Part shown: one piece after another, positions 17,054 to 27,638 of the stretch
Layout of the letters: every line of letters starts with the position of its first letter
Numbering within the stretch: position 1 is the stretch's first letter
Assembly (NCBI GenBank): GCA_963735455.1
Contig: CAVTKZ010000002.1
Span: 1,488,001 to 1,552,000 of the forward strand
Origin: Palsa-1033 sp963735455
Lineage (GTDB): Bacteria > Chloroflexota > Limnocylindria > Limnocylindrales > CSP1-4
DNA: 64,000 nucleotides
Direction of reading: 5' to 3'
Program-made: the position numbers and the translations under genes
Notes under the pieces: model-generated
What the model saw: the letters and a program-made list of their open reading frames with translations, nothing else
The model's database searches: none
What the model was told of the DNA's origin: nothing

Positions 17054-18326
17054 GATTCCTCCACCCCGCGAGCGTTCGAACACCCAGCGGTACCAGCCCG
17101 GCATGGTACACCCGGGGCAATCGGCGGGACATCGCCGTAACCACTTCCCACGAGATCGTGGTGCGGGCCCGCGCCACCTCGAGGGCCGAGATCTGCTCGT
17201 CGCCCTGTTCCCCGATCAGCACGAACTCGTCGTCCACCGTGACCGCGGGCCCGGGCAGGTCGGTCACGTCGGCCATCACCGCGTCCATCGCGACCGTGCC
17301 CACCAGGGGCACTCGCCGGCCGCGGACGAGGGCCTCGGCCCGGTTCGAGCTGGCCCGCGCCCAGCCGTCGCCGTAGCCCAGGGGCAGGGTCGCGATCCGG
17401 CTGGGGCGGCTGGTGGTGAACGACGGGCCGTAGCTGATCCCGCTGCCCGCCGGCAGGTCGAGGACCCGGATCGGCCGGGCGTGGAGCGACAGCACCGGCC
17501 GCAGCGCCGCCGCGACGGAGCCCCGCTCGGCATCCGCGGGGAGGTCGTCCGGCGGCAGGCCGTACAAGGCCAGCCCGATCCGGACGCCATCGAGGAGGGG
17601 GCTGCTGCCGGCCAGCAGGCCGCCGCTCGCCGCCAGGTGACGGCGCGGGACCCGGACCAGGTCCGTCCCGAGCAGCTCGATCGCCGAGCCCAACCGGAGG
17701 GCCTGTCCGGCGGACCGGCCGCGATCCGCGGGCGCCTGCAGATGCGACCACAGGCCGGCCAGGCGGACTCCCGGCGAACGCTCGATCCGGGCGCTGACCG
17801 TGGCCAGCGCCTCGGCCGGGATGCCGCCCCGCCCGAGGCCGGTCTCCAGCTCGAGATGGAGCTCCAGCTGGTGCGGAGCGCGGCGCCGGCCGCCGGCCCG
17901 GGCAGCGCTGCGGGCCGTCTCGATCGCGGCCAGGGTCCGCTCGAGGAGGACCTCGTCGCCGACGGTCACCGCGATCCGGCGCCGGCCGGCCTCGGCGGCG
18001 TGCTCGGCAGGCACCGCGAAGACGACCAGGATCGGCAGCTTGAGGCCGGCCTCGCGCAGCTCGACCGCCTCGTCGAAGGTCGCCACGGCGATTCCGTCGG
18101 GCGGCCGGGGGGCCGCCTCGAGGGCCCGCCCGATCGGCACGGCTCCATGGCCGTAGGCGTCGGCCTTGAGGACCACGTCCAGGCGGGTGGCCGCCGGCAG
18201 GGCCGCCCGGAGGACGGCCAGGTTGGCCGCCAGGCGGCCGAGGTCGATCTCGAGCCAGGCCGTGCGCGGCAGGCCGGCGATCGTGGCCGGCGGCAGGCGG
18301 CCGGCGGCGGGCTCCCCTGGGCTCAG
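16926..18326 (-). CDS. alr: Alanine racemase
   Basis: PLP enzyme interconverting L- and D-alanine for peptidoglycan. Family core: TAWLEIDLGRLAANLAVLRA, PLP-lysine motif VLKADAYGHGAVPIG, GRGGIPAEALATV, and the catalytic-tyrosine region GISYGPSFTTSRPSRIATLP with YGDGWARASSN. No ATG, GTG or TTG in frame precedes the first conserved strand; the best start is CTG 18326, with GGGGAG six bases upstream and overlapping the nnrD stop as CTGA. GTG 18176 would remove the first strand. Beyond RRLPRVYHAG the frame stays open about 50 codons into the macrodomain gene, so the true end may be near 17090. Confidence 0.85.
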   Translation of the reverse strand: MSPGEPAAGRLPPATIAGLPRTAWLEIDLGRLAANLAVLRAALPAATRLDVVLKADAYGHGAVPIGRALEAAPRPPDGIAVATFDEAVELREAGLKLPILVVFAVPAEHAAEAGRRRIAVTVGDEVLLERTLAAIETARSAARAGGRRRAPHQLELHLELETGLGRGGIPAEALATVSARIERSPGVRLAGLWSHLQAPADRGRSAGQALRLGSAIELLGTDLVRVPRRHLAASGGLLAGSSPLLDGVRIGLALYGLPPDDLPADAERGSVAAALRPVLSLHARPIRVLDLPAGSGISYGPSFTTSRPSRIATLPLGYGDGWARASSNRAEALVRGRRVPLVGTVAMDAVMADVTDLPGPAVTVDDEFVLIGEQGDEQISALEVARARTTISWEVVTAMSRRLPRVYHAGLVPLGVRTLAGWRNRGSDSALERGHLRPGSGRHREPGEPQPVDGDRRRRRDQAGRR

Positions 18327-19312
18327 CTCGAGCTCCCCGCCGGGCGGACGCCGAAGCCGAGCTTGCGCTCGGCCGTCCGGCGCGCCCGGGTGGCGGCCAG
18401 CCGCTTGCGGGCCAGGGCGATCTCGACGGGCAGGTCGGAGGCGAGCAGGCCGGCGTCGCCCAGCCGGTCACGGATCGACTCGCCGGCCGTGCCGTGCAGG
18501 AAGACCCCCAGCCGGGCGGCGGCATACGGCTCCAGGTGCTGGGCCAGGAGGGCCCCGATCGTGCCGCTCAGGACATCGCCCGTGCCGCCGCTGGCCATGG
18601 CCGGGTTCTCGAACGTCGCCCGGGCCAGCCGGCCGTCGGGCGCGGCGATGACGGTCCGGGCGCCTTTCAGGACCACGACCTGGCCCCAGCGCCGGGCGGC
18701 ATCGGTCGCGGCGACGGCCCGCGCGTCGTCGTCGCCGAGGAGGTCGCCGTCGGCATCGGCGGCGACGCCGCTGGCCGCCCGGAGGCGGGCGAACTCGCCG
18801 GTGTGGGGGGTCAGGACGCAGCTCCGCCGGACGGCCAGCCACCACTCGTCGACGGCCGCCAGCGAGCGCAGCGCCTCGGCGTCGACGACGGCCGGCGGGG
18901 TGCCCGGCTCATCGACGGCCAGCAGGCCGCGAATCAGCTCGACCGTCGTCAGGCCGGGACGAAGGCCCGGCCCGACAACGAGCGCGTCGTGCTCATGGTC
19001 CAGGATCCGGGCCAGGGCATCGTCGGGCTCGACCTCCTCGACATCGTCCTCGGGCAGGGCCATCGTGGTCGCCTCGACGACCTTGGTCGCGAACAGGGGC
19101 TGGAGCGACTCGGGCACGGCCAGGGCGACCAGGCCGGCGCCCGACCGGCCGGCGGCCAGGCACACGAGGAGGGCCGAGCCGGCGTAGTCGAGGGAGCCGG
19201 CGATCACCAGCAGGCGGCCGAAGCTGCCCTTGTGGCCGCGGACCGGACGGTCGGGCAGGAGCGCCCCGGCAGTGGCGTCGTTGAGCTCCTCGATCGGGCC
19301 GACCTCAGCCAT
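18323..19312 (-). CDS. nnrD: ADP/ATP-dependent NAD(P)HX dehydratase
   Basis: Metabolite-repair kinase-fold enzyme that dehydrates damaged NAD(P)H hydrates. 329 residues from ATG 19312, which overlaps acpS by eight bases. Visible: RPVRGHKGSFGRLLVIAGSL near 28, GSALLVCLAAGRSGAGLVAL, VVGPGLRPG, CVLTPHTGEFARL, and the nucleotide-binding NPAMASGGTGDVLSGTIGAL near 238. The N-terminal NnrE epimerase domain found fused in many bacteria is absent. The C-terminal ~45 residues after SDLPVEIALARKRL are weakly conserved. Sits between acpS and alr, a frequent neighbourhood. Confidence 0.92.
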   Translation of the reverse strand: MAEVGPIEELNDATAGALLPDRPVRGHKGSFGRLLVIAGSLDYAGSALLVCLAAGRSGAGLVALAVPESLQPLFATKVVEATTMALPEDDVEEVEPDDALARILDHEHDALVVGPGLRPGLTTVELIRGLLAVDEPGTPPAVVDAEALRSLAAVDEWWLAVRRSCVLTPHTGEFARLRAASGVAADADGDLLGDDDARAVAATDAARRWGQVVVLKGARTVIAAPDGRLARATFENPAMASGGTGDVLSGTIGALLAQHLEPYAAARLGVFLHGTAGESIRDRLGDAGLLASDLPVEIALARKRLAATRARRTAERKLGFGVRPAGSSS

Positions 19313-19820
19313 CGCGCTGGTCCGCTGCCTGGATCGCCCGGAGGCGATCCATCCGGGCCAGGATCCGCCGCTCGCGGTCGTCCAGGCGGGCCTCGATGTC
19401 GGGCGGGAAGACGTACCGGCCCGCGACGGTTCGCAGCCCGAAGGCGATCGCCACGGCGTAGTCGGACTCATGGCTGATCGAGACCGCGATCCGGCCCATC
19501 CCGAGCTGCTCGGCGCGCTGGGCGGCCCGGCCGTGAAGGCGGACGGCGGGCTGGCCGGTGGGCAGCCGCTCGATCTCGATCTCACGCCAGCCGATGCCCC
19601 GCACGCCGAGCCCGAGGACCTTGCTGACCGCCTCCTTGGCCGCCCAGCGGCCGGCCATCGTCTCGGGCCGGCCCCGGACGTAGGCCTGCTCGGCCGGGGT
19701 CAGGACCCGGTTCGTGAAGCGCTCGCCAAAGCGGGCCAGCGAGGCCCGGATCCGCTCGATCCGGATGATGTCGATCCCGAGCTCGGTCGTCCCGTCGGGG
19801 ACCGCCGGGATCGTGGCCAT
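19305..19820 (-). CDS. acpS: Holo-[acyl-carrier-protein] synthase
   Basis: 4'-phosphopantetheinyl transferase that activates acyl carrier protein for fatty acid synthesis. Catalytic Mg2+ site: LGIDIIRIERIRASLARFGE near 14 and RWAAKEAVSKVLGLGVRG near 58, with SISHESDYAVAIAFG near 113. At 171 residues it is longer than the usual ~125; the extra C-terminal ~45 residues (PDIEARLDDRERRILARMDR) look helical and charged. Begins two bases after glmS ends. Confidence 0.92.
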   Translation of the reverse strand: MATIPAVPDGTTELGIDIIRIERIRASLARFGERFTNRVLTPAEQAYVRGRPETMAGRWAAKEAVSKVLGLGVRGIGWREIEIERLPTGQPAVRLHGRAAQRAEQLGMGRIAVSISHESDYAVAIAFGLRTVAGRYVFPPDIEARLDDRERRILARMDRLRAIQAADQRDG

Positions 19821-19822
19821 CG

Positions 19823-21652
<1,830 letters not shown>

Positions 21653-21708
21653 GCTGGTTGAGTTCTCCGTCGCGTTGCTGGCCCGGTCCGACCGGTGCCG
21701 GAGGCGGG

Positions 21709-23040
21709 TTAGTTTAGGCGCTCCCCGGCGAGGGTCGAGATCTCGTCGGCCAGCTCGGCCACGAGTCCCGCGTCGGGACCTTCGATCATCACGCGCAGGG
21801 CGGGCTCGGTGCCTGACGGCCGGACGAGGATCCGGCCTCCGGCCCCGAGCCGGTCCGACGCCGATGCTATCGCCCGGCGAAGGATGGGATCACCCTCCCA
21901 TTGGTCCTTGTGACGAACGCGGACCGCTCGCTGCTCCTGTGGGAAGAGGGGAATTTCGGCGGCCAGCTCGTCGACGCTGCGGGCGGCCCGGCTGAGCACG
22001 CTGAGGAGCTCCAGGCCGGTGGCCAGCCCGTCGCCCGACGAGCCGTGGTCGAGGACGATCACGTGGCCGCTCTTCTCGCCGCCCAGGCTGGCGTCGTTGA
22101 CCAGCATTCCCTCGAGGATGTACTTGTCGCCGACGGGCGTCCGGACCACCTGGCCGCCGGCGGCCCCGACCGCCGCCTCCAGCCCGCCGTTGGACAGGAC
22201 CGTGACCACCACGATCCCGTTGCGCAGGGCGCCCCGGCGCTGGCGGTCAAGGGCGATCAGGCCGATCAGCTGGTCGCCGTCCACGACGCGCCCGTGGCGG
22301 TCGACCACGACCAGCCGGTCGGCGTCGCCGTCGAGGGCGAAGCCCAGGTCGGCGCCCCGTTCGGCGACCGCTCGGCCGAGCGCCGCGGGCGCCGTCGCCC
22401 CGCAGTTGACGTTGATGTTGACCCCGTCCGGGGCGTTGTAGATCACCTCGACCTGGGCCCCGGTGGCGGCCAGGATCTCGGGCGCGAAGACGCCGCCCGA
22501 GCCGTTGGCGCAGTCGAGGACGATCCGCAGGTCGGTCTGGATCGTGCGGGCCAGGGCCAACCGGTGGGTCCGATAGCGTTCGAGCAGGCCCGGCGCGGCC
22601 TCCACCCGGCCGATCCCCTCGTTGCGCGGGCCGACCAGCTCCTCCGCCCGCCAGATCAGGGCTTCGAGGGCATCCTCGCGGTCATCGTCGAGCTTCATCC
22701 CCCGGGCGTCGAGGACCTTCAGGCCGTTGTCCTCGGCCGGGTTGTGGGAGGCCGAGACCATGATCCCGGCCCCGAAGTCGCCGCTCCCGGCCAGGAACGC
22801 CAGAGCGGGCGTGGGCAGGGTTCCCGCCAGCTTGACGTCGGCGCCCAGGCTGGCCGCGCCGGCCGCGATCGCGGCCACGAACATCCCGCCCGAGCGACGG
22901 GTGTCCTGGCCGATCACCAGGGCTCCCCCGTCGGCCAGCAGCTCGTGGGCGGTGGCCCGGCCCAGGCCGTAGGCCAAGGTCGGCTTGAGGTCGACGTTGG
23001 CGATCCCCCGGATGCCGTCGGTGCCGAACAGGCGGGCCAT
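21709..23040 (-). CDS. glmM: Phosphoglucosamine mutase
   Basis: Converts glucosamine-6-phosphate to glucosamine-1-phosphate, the substrate of GlmU. 443 residues. LFGTDGIRGIANVDL at the start, the phosphoserine loop IMVSASHNPAEDNGLKV near 94, metal-binding FALDGDADRLVVVD near 234, and the phosphate-binding VRPSGTEPALRVMIEG near 413. Starts two bases after cdaR. The cdaA-cdaR-glmM order is the classical c-di-AMP module, in which GlmM can inhibit CdaA in Firmicutes. Confidence 0.96.
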   Translation of the reverse strand: MARLFGTDGIRGIANVDLKPTLAYGLGRATAHELLADGGALVIGQDTRRSGGMFVAAIAAGAASLGADVKLAGTLPTPALAFLAGSGDFGAGIMVSASHNPAEDNGLKVLDARGMKLDDDREDALEALIWRAEELVGPRNEGIGRVEAAPGLLERYRTHRLALARTIQTDLRIVLDCANGSGGVFAPEILAATGAQVEVIYNAPDGVNINVNCGATAPAALGRAVAERGADLGFALDGDADRLVVVDRHGRVVDGDQLIGLIALDRQRRGALRNGIVVVTVLSNGGLEAAVGAAGGQVVRTPVGDKYILEGMLVNDASLGGEKSGHVIVLDHGSSGDGLATGLELLSVLSRAARSVDELAAEIPLFPQEQRAVRVRHKDQWEGDPILRRAIASASDRLGAGGRILVRPSGTEPALRVMIEGPDAGLVAELADEISTLAGERLN

Positions 23041-23042
23041 GG

Positions 23043-24305
23043 CTAGGGCCCCGCCGAGGCCGACGGCGCCGGCGCCGAGGGCGTCGGGGCGATCGAGACG
23101 GTGACCGAGATCGTCTGGGGCGCCAGGCCGATCAGGGTCAGGCTGGCCGGCAGGTTGACCGTCGGGGTCAGGACATGGACGCCCGGGGCCAGGCCATCGA
23201 CGTCGACCGTGACCGAGAAGCTCTGGCCCTGGATCCCGGCCAGGGCCGCGGGTGAGCCGCCGAGGGTCACCAGGAGCTGGTCCACTGACAGGCTGTAGAG
23301 CCGGTCGTCGCGGGCGCCGGAGAGCAGGATCCCGGCCGAGAAGGTCTGCGAGGCGCTGACCGGGCTGAGATGGACCGTGACCGAGACGGTGCTCGAGCCG
23401 ACGGTCGTCATCCCCGCCGGCAGGACCAGGCTGACGACCCGGGTGAGGTCGGCGGTCGCCCCGCTCAGGTCGACCGGGGCGGTGTCCACGGCGGTCAGCG
23501 AGCTGAGCGCGTCGGCGTCGCCCTGGACGGTGACCGCGAGCGGGTTGACGGTCACCCCGCCGACCTGGAAGCCGCTGTTCGGGACGCCGCCGAGCTTGGG
23601 GTTGACCGGCAGGGTGCGGGTCTGCTGGACGCCGACCCGGATCTGGACCCGGACGGTCTGGGGCTCGATGCCGACCGGGCTGAGCACGTTGTTGAGGGCG
23701 TCGACGGCGACCAGCGGAACCTCCTGGTCCACGTCCAGGCCCGACGGCTGGATCACGACCCGGGCGATCGCCGCGGTCGCCAGGCTGACCACCGAGGCCG
23801 GCCCCGAGACGGTCACCGAGTTCGTCGACAGGATCGGGTTCTGGGGCTGCAGGCCGATCCCCGGGCTGCCTTCATCGACCTTGACCGGGACGCTCTTGGA
23901 GATGAGCGGATCGAGCTGGACCTGGACCACCTGCGGGTCGAAATCGAGGACCTGGACCCGTGGGTCGGCCGCCTGGACGTGGACCTGGACGGTCGAGAAG
24001 GGTGTTCCGGCGAGGGGCGTCGCCGTCGACAGGTCGACCGTGGCCGTGAAGCTCGAGCCGTTCAGCCGGTCGGCCACCTCGGTCGGGGCGAAGTAGCGGA
24101 TGTTGGTCACGTTGCCCAGGTTGCTGAGGAGCACCGCGCTCGTCGGCTGGTTGGTCTTGACGATCGGGATCGTGCCCGGCCAGACCTGCGCGTTCTGGGA
24201 CAGGACGAGGCCGGCATACAGGAACGTGGCCAGCACAATCGAGCCGACCTTGAGCGGCCAGTTGCGGATGATCCGGGCGACCAGCCGGCGGATGGTCCGG
24301 CTCAC
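23043..24305 (-). CDS. cdaR: CdaR-like YbbR-domain protein
   Basis: 420-residue membrane-anchored protein with an N-terminal helix (WPLKVGSIVLATFLYAGLVL near residue 15) and a long extracytoplasmic part made of successive YbbR-type beta domains, seen as repeats around VQVQLDPLISKSVPVKVDEG, SVTVSGPASVVSLATAAIAR and VQTRTLPVNPKL-like segments. CdaR regulates the diadenylate cyclase in Firmicutes. ATG overlaps the cdaA end by four bases. The C-terminus is Pro/Ala/Ser rich. The family assignment rests on architecture and position; sequence conservation in the repeats is low. Confidence 0.85.
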   Translation of the reverse strand: MSRTIRRLVARIIRNWPLKVGSIVLATFLYAGLVLSQNAQVWPGTIPIVKTNQPTSAVLLSNLGNVTNIRYFAPTEVADRLNGSSFTATVDLSTATPLAGTPFSTVQVHVQAADPRVQVLDFDPQVVQVQLDPLISKSVPVKVDEGSPGIGLQPQNPILSTNSVTVSGPASVVSLATAAIARVVIQPSGLDVDQEVPLVAVDALNNVLSPVGIEPQTVRVQIRVGVQQTRTLPVNPKLGGVPNSGFQVGGVTVNPLAVTVQGDADALSSLTAVDTAPVDLSGATADLTRVVSLVLPAGMTTVGSSTVSVTVHLSPVSASQTFSAGILLSGARDDRLYSLSVDQLLVTLGGSPAALAGIQGQSFSVTVDVDGLAPGVHVLTPTVNLPASLTLIGLAPQTISVTVSIAPTPSAPAPSASAGP

Positions 24306-25216
24306 GTGGGCGCCGGTCCGCTGGGCGGGCTGGGCGGGCTGGGCGGGTCGTCGGCCACCCGGCGCAGGCGGGCCAGCCGGGCGCTCGACGGGCGCAGGCT
24401 GCCCGAGGGCATATGGCCCAGGATCGAGCGCCGGCTACCGGACGAGTCGAGCAGGCCGCGCAGGGCCCGCTCGAGCTGGGCGGGGTTCAGGTTGCGCACG
24501 ATCCGGGCCCGTTCGACAAGGCTGGTCTGGCCGGTCTCCTCGGACACGACCACGACGATCGCGTCGGTCTGCTCGGCGATCCCGACCGCGGCCCGGTGGC
24601 GGGTGCCGAAGCGCTCGGCCGGCAGGATCGTCGTCTCGGCCAGGGGCAGGACGGCGCCGGCGGCGACGACTGAATCGCCGCGAATGATCACGGCCCCGTC
24701 GTGGAGCGGCGAACGGGGCATGAAGATCGTGCGCAGGAGGTCGGCGGTCAGGTCGGCGTGGAGCATCACCCCCGTCTCGGCGATCTCGCCCAGGGCCGTC
24801 TCGCGCTCGATCACGATCAGCGCCCCGTAGTGCTCGGCGGCCAGCAGGCCACAGGCCCGGGCGACCTCGGCCGCGACATGGCCGACGATCCGCTGGTCGG
24901 CGCCGGTCAGCAGCCAGGCGAACGAGCCGACCCGGCCGATTCGGTCGAGGGCCCGGCGCAGCTCGGGCTGGAAGACGACGACCAGGGCGAAGACGCCGAC
25001 CAGCGCGCCGGTCTCAAGGACCTGGCGCAGGAGGCGCAGGTCGAAGAAGCGGGCCGCGGCGTAGACCAGGAGCATGACCGTCACGCCGATCACCAGGCTC
25101 ACCGCCCGGGTCCCCCGGATCAGGCTGAACAGGCCGTAGATCAGGAGGGCGGTGATCCCGACATCGACAACCGTGTTGAGCTGGACCTGGCCCAGGATCG
25201 ATTGGACAAGCTGCAT
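24302..25216 (-). CDS. cdaA: Diadenylate cyclase CdaA (DAC domain)
   Basis: Membrane-bound enzyme that condenses two ATP to c-di-AMP, the second messenger for potassium/osmotic and cell-wall homeostasis. 304 residues. Three N-terminal helices (VVDVGITALLIYGLFSLIRG, VSLVIGVTVMLLVYAAARFF, TGALVGVFALVVVFQPELRR) precede the DAC domain, with both catalytic motifs intact: SPLHDGAVIIRGDSVVAAGA and FGTRHRAAVGIAEQTDAIV. The C-terminal ~45 residues (SARLARLRRVADDPPSPPSP) form a proline-rich tail. Directly followed by cdaR, glmM and glmS. Confidence 0.96.
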   Translation of the reverse strand: MQLVQSILGQVQLNTVVDVGITALLIYGLFSLIRGTRAVSLVIGVTVMLLVYAAARFFDLRLLRQVLETGALVGVFALVVVFQPELRRALDRIGRVGSFAWLLTGADQRIVGHVAAEVARACGLLAAEHYGALIVIERETALGEIAETGVMLHADLTADLLRTIFMPRSPLHDGAVIIRGDSVVAAGAVLPLAETTILPAERFGTRHRAAVGIAEQTDAIVVVVSEETGQTSLVERARIVRNLNPAQLERALRGLLDSSGSRRSILGHMPSGSLRPSSARLARLRRVADDPPSPPSPPSGPAPT

Positions 25217-25234
25217 CAGGCCCAGTCTAGGTCG

Positions 25235-26212
25235 TCAGGCACACAATCCGGCGAGTCGGCTGTCATCCGGCAGGAGTCGCGTTGCGGCGGCGCACAGCCG
25301 ATCGCGGATCTCGGCGTCGCCCGAGAGCTCGACGAGGCGGCCCAGGAGCAGGAGCTTGTCGCCGGCCAGCGTCCGCCAGCCCCGGGCGACGTACAGCTCG
25401 ACCAGGACCAGGTGCAGGTCGGGGTCGTCGGGAGCCATGCCCAGGGCCGAGTCGGCCGCGTCGAGGGCCGCCTCGTCGAGGCCTGCCGCGGCAAGCTCCC
25501 GGCTGGCGGCCACGATCGCCTCGACCCGGCCGGCCGGGTCGCCGGTGGCCATGGCAGCCTCCAGGCGGGCACTGATCGCCAGCACGTCGACGACGACCGG
25601 CGCGCTGGCCGGCAGCGCCTCGACCTCCTGGCTGCCGTCGACCGAGCCGGCGGGCACGGGCGCAGGCCGCGCTGGATCGGCGTCGGGACTCGTGACGGCC
25701 GGCTGGAGGACCTGGACCGGTTCCTCGAGGAGGCGCAGGGCCCGGGCAAGCGCCTCTCCGGCGGCCCCGCCGGGATCGTCGCGGACGAGCTCGGTCAGGT
25801 CGGCCAGGTGGCGCCGCCGGGCGCGCGACTCGGCCAGCTCGAGCGCCCGCCGGGCGGTGTCGCAGGCTTCGGGCAGGCGGCCGCTGACGGCCTGGATCTC
25901 GGCCAGCAGGTCGAGCGCGCCGGCAGCCTCGGCCGGCCGGCCGGCCCGGACCAGGGCGTCGGCCCGCCCGCCGAGGGCGGCCTCGTCGCGGGGGGCCAGG
26001 CTGAGGGCCGCGCCATATGCCTCGAGGGCCTCGTCGAGCCGGTTGAGGCGGACCAGGACCGTGGCCCGGCTGGTCAGCGGCAGGGCCCGGTCCGGGGCGA
26101 CCTGGGCCGCCTGGGCGTAGGCGGCCAGGGCATCGTCGAGGCGGCCGTGGAGGGCGGCGACGTGGCCGACCCGGAGGGCATCCTTGTAGCGCTCGTAGGG
26201 CGCGTCGGTCAT
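25235..26212 (-). CDS. TPR-repeat protein of unknown function
   Basis: 325-residue soluble protein built of tetratricopeptide-like helical pairs. N-terminal repeats: ALHGRLDDALAAYAQAAQVA, LVRLNRLDEALEAYGAALSL and LVRAGRPAEAAGALDLLAEI, then SGRLPEACDTARRALELAES. An Ala/Pro-rich linker of about 45 residues (SPDADPARPAPVPAG) separates a second helical domain with LDEAALDAADSALGMAPDDP. No signal peptide. ATG overlaps argF by four bases; cdaA starts 18 bases after its stop. Likely a scaffolding protein; partner unknown. Confidence 0.8.
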   Translation of the reverse strand: MTDAPYERYKDALRVGHVAALHGRLDDALAAYAQAAQVAPDRALPLTSRATVLVRLNRLDEALEAYGAALSLAPRDEAALGGRADALVRAGRPAEAAGALDLLAEIQAVSGRLPEACDTARRALELAESRARRRHLADLTELVRDDPGGAAGEALARALRLLEEPVQVLQPAVTSPDADPARPAPVPAGSVDGSQEVEALPASAPVVVDVLAISARLEAAMATGDPAGRVEAIVAASRELAAAGLDEAALDAADSALGMAPDDPDLHLVLVELYVARGWRTLAGDKLLLLGRLVELSGDAEIRDRLCAAATRLLPDDSRLAGLCA

Positions 26213-27192
26213 GACTGGCTCGTGGCTGGCGGGCCCGCCTGGTCCGGCACTCCGATCAGCTCGACGAGGAGCGCCTTCTGGACGTGGAGGCGGTTTTCCG
26301 ACTGGTCGAAGATTACGCTCTGCGGTCCATCCATCACCTCGGTCGTGATCTCCTCGCCCCGGTGGGCGGGCAGGCAGTGCATCACGATCGCCTGGGACCC
26401 GGCCGCGGCCAGCAGGTCGGCGTTGACCTGGTAGGCGCCAAAGGCGTCACGGCGCTCCTCGGCCTCGGCCTCCTGGCCCATCGAGGTCCAGGCATCGGTG
26501 TAGACCACCGAGGCGCCCCGGACGATCTCGGCCGGCTCGCGCCCGAAGACGATCCGGCCGCCATGCTCGGCGGCCAGGGCCTGGGCCCGCTCGACGATCC
26601 GGGGATTGGGGGCATAGCCGGCCGGGTGGGCGAGGCGGACCTCGATGCCCAGCAGCGCGCCCAGGAGGGCCAGCGAGTGATAGACGTTGTTGCCGTCGCC
26701 GACGAAGGCCAGCACCACGCCCTCGAAGCTCCCGAAGCGCTCCCGGATCGTGAACAGGTCGGCCAGCGCCTGGCAGGGATGCTCGCGCAGGGTCAGGCCG
26801 TTGATGACCGGGATGGCGGCCTGCGCCGCCAGCTCCACGGCGACTTCGTGGGGGCCCGTCCGGACGACGATCGCGTCGACGAAGCGCTCCAGGTTGCGGG
26901 CCACGTCCCGGACGCTCTCCCGGGCGCCCAGGACTACGTCGTTGGTCAGGTAGATCGCGTGGCCGCCGAGCTGGGCCGCCCCGGCCTCGAAGGTCACCCG
27001 GGTGCGCAGGCTCGGCTTCTGGAAGAGCATCGCCAGGGTCCGCCCGGCGAGCGCCGGATGGGCGTGGCCGTGACGGCTGCGGAACTCGGCCTTGAGCCCG
27101 GCCGCGAGCTCGAACAAGCCGTCGACCTCGGGCCGCGACAGGTCACCGATGCTCAGCAGGTCGCGTCCGCGCAGGGTGCCCCCGGTCGACAT
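26209..27192 (-). CDS. argF: Ornithine carbamoyltransferase
   Basis: Forms citrulline from ornithine and carbamoyl phosphate in arginine biosynthesis. 327 residues. The carbamoyl-phosphate motif reads FQKPSLRTRVTFE near 59 (S-L-R-T where S-T-R-T is most common); further motifs are HPCQALADLFTI near 138, the ornithine-binding YTDAWTSMGQEAE near 229 and MHCLPAHRGEEIT near 268, all consistent with OTCase rather than aspartate carbamoyltransferase. It begins 34 bases after the rpsI stop, so it may be read from the ribosomal protein transcript. No other arg gene is visible. Confidence 0.95.
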   Translation of the reverse strand: MSTGGTLRGRDLLSIGDLSRPEVDGLFELAAGLKAEFRSRHGHAHPALAGRTLAMLFQKPSLRTRVTFEAGAAQLGGHAIYLTNDVVLGARESVRDVARNLERFVDAIVVRTGPHEVAVELAAQAAIPVINGLTLREHPCQALADLFTIRERFGSFEGVVLAFVGDGNNVYHSLALLGALLGIEVRLAHPAGYAPNPRIVERAQALAAEHGGRIVFGREPAEIVRGASVVYTDAWTSMGQEAEAEERRDAFGAYQVNADLLAAAGSQAIVMHCLPAHRGEEITTEVMDGPQSVIFDQSENRLHVQKALLVELIGVPDQAGPPATSQS

Positions 27193-27226
27193 CAGGCCGC
27201 GTCCCTGCCGCGCCGGCGGGCGGCGG

Positions 27227-27622
27227 TTAGCGCTTGGTGTACTGGGGCGCCTTGCGCGCCCGCTTGAGGCCGTACTTCTTGCGTTCCTTCATCCGCGGAT
27301 CGCGGGTCAGCAGCCCGGCCTGGCGGAGGGGCAGGCGGTTGGCCTCGTCGATCTGGAGGAGGGCCCGGGCGATCCCGTGGCGGATCGCGCCGGCCTGGCC
27401 GGTCACCCCGCCGCCCTCGACCTTGACCATCGTGTTGAACCGGCCGTCGGTGCCGGTCACCCGGAAGGGCATCCGGACATCGGTCTCGTTGACGGCGTTG
27501 CCGAAGTGCTGGTCCATCGTCCGGCCGTTGACGACGATCTCGCCCTCACCGGGCAGCAGGCGGACGCGGGCGACGGCCGTCTTGCGGCGGCCGGTCCCGT
27601 GATAGAACGCGGGGGTCGACAT
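27227..27622 (-). CDS. rpsI: 30S ribosomal protein S9
   Basis: Small-subunit protein whose C-terminal tail reaches the P-site tRNA. 131 residues: YHGTGRRKTAVARVRLLPGE at the N-terminus, GGGVTGQAGAIRHGIARALL near 74 and the expected basic end RKAPQYTKR. Follows rplM by 16 bases, the universal rplM-rpsI pair. Confidence 0.97.
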   Translation of the reverse strand: MSTPAFYHGTGRRKTAVARVRLLPGEGEIVVNGRTMDQHFGNAVNETDVRMPFRVTGTDGRFNTMVKVEGGGVTGQAGAIRHGIARALLQIDEANRLPLRQAGLLTRDPRMKERKKYGLKRARKAPQYTKR

Positions 27623-27638
27623 CAGGGGCGGTCCTCCG

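Noticed and set aside
16926..18176. GTG at 18176 as the alr start
   Set aside because: It would delete the first strand and helix (IDLGRLAANLAVLRA) that directly precede the PLP-lysine motif in the same open frame.
21653..21708. A glmS ribozyme upstream of glmS
   Set aside because: Only 56 bases separate glmM from glmS, far too short for the ribozyme core, and no matching elements were seen.
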